Assembly (NCBI RefSeq): GCF_026151205.1
Contig: NC_087084.1
Location: forward strand, 5,139,538-5,203,537
Length of the DNA: 64,000 nt
From: Bolinopsis microptera
Taxonomy: Eukaryota; Ctenophora; Tentaculata; Lobata; Bolinopsidae
Reading direction: 5' to 3'
Part shown: one piece after another, positions 57,170-64,000 of the stretch
Layout of the letters: the number at the start of each line of letters is the position of its first letter
Position numbering within the stretch: position 1 is the first letter of the stretch
Made by a program: the position numbers and the translations under genes
Notes under the pieces: model-generated
Told to the model about the DNA's origin: nothing
Seen by the model: the letters and a program-made list of their open reading frames with translations, nothing else
Database searches by the model: none

Positions 57170-59011
57170 CATCGGCACCACAGTTAACTCGTATGTTAGG
57201 CATTCCTCTATTGAAGTCTCTCTATCAGCAACCAAGACTAGACGGTTAAAACACTTCAACGGATCGACTGCAACGCTTTTATTATTCACTTTAACCTGCT
57301 TTCTTAGTTGTGTCAAGTTCTTTGCTTTACATTTGATACTTATCTTATCGATGAATGTCAACCCATCTAGCTCACGTTGAAGGACAGCCCCAACGGCCAA
57401 ACATTCCTCGGGATTCACCTCATCGTTCCCAGGCTGTGATATAAGACCAGTCGAAAAAGATATTAACTTAGTCTTATCTTCGGATTCTGTAAAGTCGACA
57501 GTAACTTTAAACCAAGTTAATAATTTTCCAAATACATCACAGTTTTTCTTGATTGATGACTTGGTAAGATCTGAGTGGATGGCAGCCTTAGTTGGTACTC
57601 CTGATCGCTTCGATGAATTAGCTAATGAATCTCCAAAAGACTGATTTATTAAAGCCATCTGATTCAGGGTGGCCACCCATAACTTGTGAGCGGACTCACG
57701 ATTACGCATCCTTCCACTTGTTAATCCACCACTAGATTTAGCTGCCTTCATAAGACTCTGCTCTATGGAGAGGTCAGTCCACACCCCGGCCCACTCGTGG
57801 TCGTTGTAACAAACCGTGTGAAGCCCAGTTACTTTAAAGGTCTTTAAAAGCGCCCCATACTTGACTTTAAAAATAGCATCCTGCTCCAAATACAGTCTTA
57901 AAGCTTTTGCATACTGTCCCCTCCCAGCTGCTGCGAAGTAGAGAAGTAGGGCAGCATCAAAGCTACTGCTGATAAATGCATAGTGTAGTCGTGCAACCTC
58001 TCTGCTCTTATGAAGTCCTTTACTAGTGTTATCATGTTGTGGTAAGTAACCCATAGAGCTGCTGTTCTACTGTTGGAAAACAGGTTCTTTAGAAGCAGAG
58101 TTATTTTCTCTGATAGATCCTGAATAGATTTAGTCTTAAAGTTAACACCTAGATTTTCGTTCACACATTTGTTGATGTAACCTTCCAAGTTTACTAGTTC
58201 ATCGTCGTAAACTTCTTCCTTTATAATGAAACAACAAAGAGCGGCGTCGATCAGAAAGTGGGCTCTCAACGCTTTATAGTAAGATCCTCCATCCGATATA
58301 TGCGTGACGTCTCCAGGATACACGAGTTTGATGAGCTCCTCTAAACCCGAGTCTGCCATTATATAGCCTATGCAGCCTAGAAAACTCGTGAGAGTGTGGA
58401 AGCCCCCAACCCTGACCACAATAGACATCCCAGTTTCCAGTACTATTTGGGTGGCCTTAATCCACAATGGCAAATCGAATGTGATTATCATCGGCTCACT
58501 GTAGGATAGGTAACTTAAGACATTCAGCCAGAGTAGTATGTACCGTCGAATAGCTGTCTGGGGGTTGGTCAATAATCTGTTGTTTGTTAGTTAACCTTGA
58601 TATTTGTTAATTGAAGTTATTTCCCGAGTAAGATTTGAAATAAGCGTTAAAAATAATTTGGTGTATTTTTTTCGAAATTTCAATAAAATTGAGAAAAATT
58701 TCGAAAAATTCCATTTATTTCGAAAAATAAAGCTCCAATCGTTCTGAAACTATCATTCGCCTGCCATAATGTGGCCATTGCGGTCATTTTGCACCCCCTA
58801 TGGAGATCTCAAAACCTTCGGGAGCCGAATAACCAATATTAGGGGTGGGGCGTATGGGTTCCTGGAGAAAAATGACTATAAAAATTTTTGCCCAAAAGTT
58901 TCAGCTGGACGGTTTTTTTTGGTGGTTCCTGGGACTATGGACAACACATTCCTGTAGACAAACCTTTGTTACGAATTTGTTCACAGAAAAATCAACTCTT
59001 GCCCTAACTAT

Positions 59012-60197
59012 TAGAATGTGCCATGAAATTGTGTTAGACTCTAGTTATGGGAATGGTGGTAAAGTTCTCACTTCGACTTTACTGCAATCTATCAGTAGGA
59101 CAGTCTATGTGTGATTTTCACGATTCGCAATCAAGGTATAATTTTAGAAATATTCAAATAGATTGTAAACTGGTCGAAACAATCAATATTGGTATTTTCT
59201 AGAGTAAAATACCAACAATTCGTGAACATTTTGATATATTTTGGAGACATTGATCTTGGAGGTCTTGGACATGAATTGGATTTAAAGCTACCTATTAATT
59301 TCGAAAATTACTGTTTTTTTCTAAAACCTGTCCTATTGCCAAAACATGATGACCACTGACCAGCGTAAACAGTACACACTGATTGAACTGTGGAAAAATA
59401 AGGAAAATTAAAAACTGAATAATCAACAAAGTGAAAGGTTACGAATGATCGTTTTTGCAGAAAAAGAGGGATTTTGGAGGGTTGCTTGCAGAGTTGTGTA
59501 CTTAATGTATAATCTGAAGTCAGTGCAAGCGCAGCACGTGTGTATTTTAATGTATTATGCAATAAGCCCAATTTGTACGTGCACTGATGTGTATAAGACA
59601 TATATATAGTTCACTTCTTGCTTCCAATTTCTTAAATTATTGATAAAAGTTACGTTCTACGGCAATTTCTACAGCAATTGAATTGAATCACATGTTATGT
59701 ATTTTCACTTTCCCGCATTTAAAGCATAATATTATGAAGTTAACTGAGCTTGTACTGAATGGAAATCTAGCGTCCGCCTCAACGAAAAAATGGGCGCAAT
59801 TCTTGTTTAATGTTTACCTTAGGTTTCCCTTTCTGAACACTGTATAGATGAACACTGGTAACTGGGTCCAACTGAGATTTCGTTTCTTCCAGCATATCCT
59901 CGTTAACAATACATACTTGGTGTGTCTGGGATGTAATAATTGCTTTAGTCAATTAGACAATTTATTACAATCTTTCGTTATAGTGTGAAAAATGCAGATT
60001 AAACACCTGATGACCTGAAGGTTATACCCAAATTTCACTGTTTTGACTGAAATTTTCTTGAATGACCAATTGATGACTTCACTGTGGATAGCACAAGACA
60101 AGATTTAGGTACTTAAAATTGGATACCAAAGAAAGCTTTGACAAACGGAAAATCGTCAGAAGAGAACGAAACAATTTGAAAGATTTCTGAATAGAAA
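59012..60197. other. Stretch without a recognised gene
   Basis: AT-rich. Downstream exons of the POLD3-like gene would be expected on the minus strand here or further left, but I could not find any with convincing splice signals. Confidence 0.4.
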
Positions 60198-61100
60198 CTA
60201 TTCTGCCGTTTTCTTGACCGAAGTTTCACAGTTCTGACTGAATTTTTTGACCAGTGACTGATCAGTGAAGTCGCCATCAAGGTACTGGAAGCTGTATATC
60301 CGGACAAAACTTTGATGGAAATGTACTTTAGGTCCGGTCAGGACTCTTGAACCACTTACCAGAACTCCCTGAGAATTGTGTCTCATCCCACTGACGTAGT
60401 AAACACCCTGAATGCTCTTGTGTTTCATATTCTTGTGTTTCATGTGGAATATCGCTAACAACCTGGGAACGTACGTTTCAAAGGAGGCAAGAGAATGAAA
60501 TATTAATATTTGATTACACTTTCATCCAAAATGCAAGCGAATTTGTTACAGTTTGTCTGTGTAAAAAACTTCAAAAATTTAAATATTAATTACTGTTTAG
60601 CTTGGTTAACATTTAGAGAAAATGTTCTGCTCAGCCACTTGTAGGTCACCTGAAAAAAACTTATTATAATAAAATAACAATATTAAACTTGAAATGAAAT
60701 ATTAAAGATATGGAGTTGCCTGCTGAGCTATTATACATATATATAAATGTCTAGTCATGGCGAATATTTTCCGCTCTATTGTTGAACTTTAGATTTAGAG
60801 TTTAGGTCTTTCTAACTTGATGGTTTCGATAGAAAAAAAAAAGTTAACCCGGCCTAATCTGATGGAATCGTTAAATCTTATAATACCAGCCCACAAAATT
60901 ACAGACAAGAATGTAAATATGTAAGAGGCATGGATCCATTTAATTTAGTCCTTGTTCTCAATAGAATTTATTGTGAACAGGAGAAAAAAACCCAAACGCA
61001 CGATGCCAACCTCAAACAAAATGTTACTCACAACTTTCTTCTGTTCCATAACATACTCCTCGATGTTCTCCAGCAGGAGCCCAAGATCTTCAATACCCAT
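60198..61100 (-). CDS. POLD3: DNA polymerase delta subunit 3, N-terminal exons
   Basis: POLD3 (p66/Cdc27/Pol32) links polymerase delta to its B subunit and to PCNA in nuclear DNA replication and repair. Exons on the minus strand: 61100-61032 (ATG at 61098-61100), 60649-60594 and 60462-60198. AG/GT borders and phases agree. The first exons read LLENIEEYVMEQKKV, VTYKWLSRTFSLNVNQAK and then Q, the conserved start of the family. Exon 3 gives HKSIQGVYYVSGMRHNSQG and VRIYSFQYLDGDFTD, fitting the next conserved block. Exon 3 runs to an in-frame stop at 60198, about 130 residues in all. Family members are about 350-470 residues with a C-terminal PCNA-binding motif, so either a donor near the end of exon 3 leads to unseen exons or the copy is truncated. 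The Asn/Lys-rich KHKNMKHK is unusual. Confidence 0.85.
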
Positions 61101-61465
61101 TGTCTAATGTCTTGTTGATAATTAGAATTAGAATTATAATTAGAATTAAATTTACACAGCAATACAATAAGAATACAAATAATTTAAAGAAGCTCTAAAC
61201 TGCTGTGCAGGACATTCAAGTCAGTCAAAAACTGTTAGTGTTGACAAAACTTGTGTTGATAAAACTTGTTAAGTGTAATTAAAACTAATTAGACCTTATT
61301 ATTACAAATATATTTAAGGACCCATACATCTAATATACACCAAGTATATAAGAACACTATTTTTTGTATCCTTGAGGTCAACTTTCCAGTTAAGTTGGCT
61401 GAGCACATTTTATAGGGCACATAGAATTATTCCATTTAATCGAACCAAATTTAATGCAGTCTGGG

Positions 61466-61526
61466 ACAAGCTTGGTACAAGCCTGGTACAAGCCTGGTTC
61501 AAGCCTGGTACAAGCCTGGTACATGA
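61466..61526 (+). repeat. Short tandem AAGCCTGGTAC
   Basis: About five copies of an 11-bp unit (AAGCCTGGTAC, with variants AAGCTTGGTAC and AAGCCTGGTTC). Nothing else of note is seen between 61101 and 62050. Confidence 0.85.
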
Positions 61527-62049
61527 TATTTATATATAACATTTGCATTCAAGTGAGCTAGTAGGAATCCTCAAAATATTATTTTGTGTGAAAATGGTGA
61601 ACGGGATTGTCACTAAAGTTTTGGTGAAACCATTTGGGCTCGACAGATATAATTATGGTGTATTGGTCCTTAATAAGTTGGTGGCTTAAAATCAGATCAA
61701 AACATAATGATACATTATACAACCAGAATCTTCTAGAATGATCACTGTATGTTCACTGCACAGCGTAGCTGTAATATAGTCTGCGGATTTAACTTGCATT
61801 TAATGATATATCATACTACTTATTGTTAATGTTGTAATTCAATTTGTATTATATTACTATACATGAAACAGCTGATTTATTATTTCAAGCTGTATTTGCT
61901 GATTTGATGGCTTATGGCTATGACATGAAAGGATATAAAACCTCAAAAACCACGGTCTGACATAAAAAGGGCCAAAAGAATGCGGCAGCACATTATTCCA
62001 AATATAAAATAGTACAACTTTGAAGACGTTGGATAACTTTTTTGGCACT

Positions 62050-62106
62050 ATTAGTGTCATCTAGTGTCATCTAGTGTCATTTAGCGTCATCTATTGTCAT
62101 CTAGCG
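62050..62106 (+). repeat. Short tandem TAGTGTCATC
   Basis: About six copies of a 10-bp unit (TAGTGTCATC, TAGCGTCATC, TATTGTCATC). Confidence 0.9.
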
Positions 62107-62535
62107 CCAGATATCAAATTTCAACTATCGGTAAAAGTCCCGTTTAAGTACAGGTCAATACAGTTTCAATATCTTTGCAAACAGTGGTTAGGAGTTCAGC
62201 TATTGTATCTCTGAGTGAATTGTGTCTAAGTGAAACGTAGCCTCCGATTTGTTAGAGTATGGTTGATATGATTTTGTTTTCCACATTCATATAGAGGACT
62301 TCTGTTAGCTGTAGACGGTGTGAGATTATATCGGAATGTCGACTGATAGTCGGATCCCAACCGTTCTAAAAGGCTATCTCGTTAGCTTTTCGTGTTAAAA
62401 GCGATTTCTCAACGGTTATCACCTCTCTAGATGATTCTTAAAACATTTGGACTTCATGGCAAGGTTGAAATACATGCAATGAGGGCGTTTTCGGCCACAC
62501 CCTTTTTCAGGGTTTCGCGGTCACTCGAATTATTG

Positions 62536-62845
62536 TATTTCAGCCCAAGAAGGTCTTAAAGACTATTCCGATACACCAAAATGTGCCTAATAGCCACATT
62601 TATTTACAACTTATGAAGTAACATATACCTTAAAATGCTTTGTTTCGGAAATATGGCCGAAAAACGGTTTTTGGCTTGACGCAGTTCATAATTTCCGTGA
62701 TTTTTGGCATTTCCGCCTAGGAAGGTCGTAGAGACTATTCTGATACACCAAAATGTGCCTAATAGCCACATTTATATACAACTTATGAAGCAACATATAC
62801 CCTAAAAGGCTTATTTTCGGAAATGTGGCTGAAAAACGGATTTTT
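62536..62845 (+). repeat. Two tandem Academ-end-like segments
   Basis: 62536-62672 and 62703-62845 are direct copies (ATACACCAAAATGTGCCTAA, TAGCCACATTTAT, CAACTTATGAAG). They follow the sub-terminal part of the 7.6-kb transposon's repeats (GAAGGTCGTAGAG, then TTTATATACAACTTATGAA). No element interior accompanies them. Confidence 0.75.
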
Positions 62846-64000
62846 GTCGAGCAAACAATGACAATATTCACAAATGGGCTATTGGACTGTTAACTAGAAA
62901 AGTCTTAAAGACTCATGAGCAACACAGCATTTGTCACAAGATGTAAGATGACTCACTTTGTGTCCAGAAACACCTACAAAAATTGGAGAATGATCTTGCA
63001 TGAGTTCGCAATTGCCGACTCATGCACATCATATACTCAAAAACGCTCACATTAGGAGTCATTAGTAAATAACTAATACATGATTTGTGAAAACTCCAAC
63101 AAAAAATAATAATAATAAAATTTGGTAGCTTAAACACAAACTCTAAGCCCAGTGGATAAACCACAAAACTTATGCTCTATTGTGTGAAACAAAGATACTA
63201 GATCAAGATAACTATCAAGGAGTGTATGCATAGGACATAAAAAGTTTTGGAACGAAGATGACATGCTTGTGAAGCGAGCTAACAGTCTAACAATTTTTCC
63301 TTGGTACAAATTTGAATAAAATGTGTGACGTGCCAGACCAAAATTCAACTTCAAACTTTTTATTTATTCATGCCATGAAACCATAATGAGTTATGTGCCC
63401 ATCCTTGGAGAACCCGGCGAATGTCCTTGCTGTACGGCAGTGTTAAACAAGGAATTGAAACCGAGGGGTTCCGTTCAGGCCCTTCACACTTTGTTTCTGT
63501 CTAGTTCTAATGTACCGTCACAATAGTGACTTTAATATATGTACCAAGAATACCAGACCTAAAATAAATCGGCACTGGATCCGGATCAGATTGTTGCTTG
63601 ACCGCTGACCAGTACCCCACTTTTTAATTATGGTTGATTTCGCTGCTTCGACCAATGTTGGTCTGTAATCCCTGGATTGAGATTTGTTGGCCACAGTTTA
63701 ATTTAGCTAATTTCTTATAATACCGCAGTGGTCTGGTTCCCACTTCAGAATGACCCCATATTCTTTTTTTCAGTCGCATAGATTTTCCCATCGTTTGATA
63801 ATGTGTGTCAACTGTCATTCCCTCGTTTTTTCTAGTGGTGACTGGCTATTTCTTCTGTTATTACAGCTGTGAGCTGCCTCGAGATCTTATCTGGGGCATG
63901 GGCACAAATACTAGAACATTAGAAGATTAGAACTGTAATTCTAGAACTTCAGATTAAGGTTACTTGGCAGAATAGCATTAGCAGGGTTCGAGATTTGACT
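62846..64000. other. Right edge of the window
   Basis: Only the dispersed repeat at 63397-63533 (inverted match to 14921-15058) is recognisable. No gene supported; the short minus-strand frames at 62934-63818 match nothing I know. Confidence 0.4.
63397..63533 (-). repeat. Dispersed repeat, inverted partner of 14921-15058
   Basis: AACCGAGGGGTTCCGTTCAG and CTTTGTTTCTGTCTAGTTCT are found reversed at 14.9-15.1 kb. See that entry for class. Confidence 0.75.

Larger units (their letters stand above)
56185..58572 (-). pseudogene. Broken Academ-like transposase, nuclease domain lost
   Basis: From 58572 downward it aligns with the central part of the 7.6-kb element's protein: VGGFHTLTSFLGCIGYIMAD with the LGPFHW region, DGGSYYKALRAH with QGGDYVKAKDG, ALWVTYHNMITLVKDFIRAE with YWNLFLDHIYPCIRDF, and WTDLSIEQSLMKAAKSSGGL with FDQGLEKAYNHTAKATGG. 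The frame changes near 57900-58000. At 57021-57169 a MITE interrupts the coding region just after LTYELTVVPM, and the frame resumes beyond it (SLFDQYQMMRIS). Soon after, the coding sequence is lost in a C-run and purine satellite. The XPG-like domain is gone. A Cys-rich tail remains at about 56364-56185 (CSCRKYGFNCLPACGRC, stop). The N-terminal third is also missing. Confidence 0.85.
55700..59011 (-). mobile_element. Second Academ-like transposon, internally deleted (3.3 kb)
   Basis: Inverted repeats 55700-56092 and 58631-59011 start ATAGTTAGGGCAAG on both outer edges and are nearly identical apart from an 11-bp indel near 55721-55734. They are unlike the 7.6-kb element's ends except for the shared AAAATGACCGCAATGG (55931-55946). 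The interior carries a decayed transposase in minus orientation, an hAT MITE, a purine satellite and a C-run. I could not identify a target duplication. Confidence 0.87.

Noticed and set aside
60113-60307. Alternative frame for the third POLD3 exon
   Set aside because: The frame continuing from exon 2 matches the conserved POLD3 N-terminal domain better; the other reads into low-complexity sequence.

Overview
This is a window of animal nuclear DNA, most likely from a marine invertebrate. Genes are split by short GT-AG introns, introns and intergenic DNA are AT-rich, and the recognisable proteins are animal ones: mitochondrial chaperonin 10, a BPI/LBP lipid-binding protein, a membrane-anchored CAP-domain protein and DNA polymerase delta subunit 3. 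I cannot fix the phylum from sequence alone. Most of the window is transposon-derived and insertions are often nested.

Layout. 2.3-4.4 kb: a five-exon candidate plus-strand gene ending in a CaaX-like CVIL, with about 104 copies of a 5-bp satellite in its first visible intron. 4.6-7.4 kb: interleaved inverted repeats. 7.6-9.2 kb: the Hsp10 gene (minus), whose last intron carries a 541-bp hAT-type MITE. 11.7-24.6 kb: a BPI/LBP-like gene (minus) whose 11.9-kb intron holds a MULE-type MITE, a LINE reverse transcriptase, a pogo/Tigger-like MITE and a satellite array, itself interrupted by a 1.6-kb element with an inward-facing motif array. 25.1-28.7 kb: a poor-quality second copy of the 11.7-14.2 kb segment that runs into a 100-bp gap. 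29.3-32.6 kb: a five-exon plus-strand gene of unknown function, with an intronless CAP-domain gene nested antisense in its last intron.

The centrepiece is at 33.6-41.2 kb: a nearly intact 7.6-kb DNA transposon with 317-bp inverted repeats. Its multi-exon gene encodes roughly 1,800 residues, including a conserved central transposase region, an XPG/FEN1-like nuclease domain and a C-terminal Cys-rich (CXC) module. This matches what I know of the Academ superfamily. A diverged, gutted relative lies at 55.7-59.0 kb. It keeps the central region (frameshifted) and the CXC tail, has lost the nuclease, and carries an hAT MITE with a perfect 8-bp target duplication. Solo end fragments of the same kind lie at 53.5 kb and 62.5 kb. 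A short motif, AAAATGACCGCAATG, survives in otherwise diverged ends and is a candidate transposase-binding site.

42-50 kb holds further MITEs, long stretches with nothing recognisable and a candidate 55-residue spliced gene with two possible last exons. 60.2-61.1 kb carries the first three exons of POLD3 (minus). Exon boundaries were read by eye from splice signals and phase continuity; no transcript or database evidence was available.
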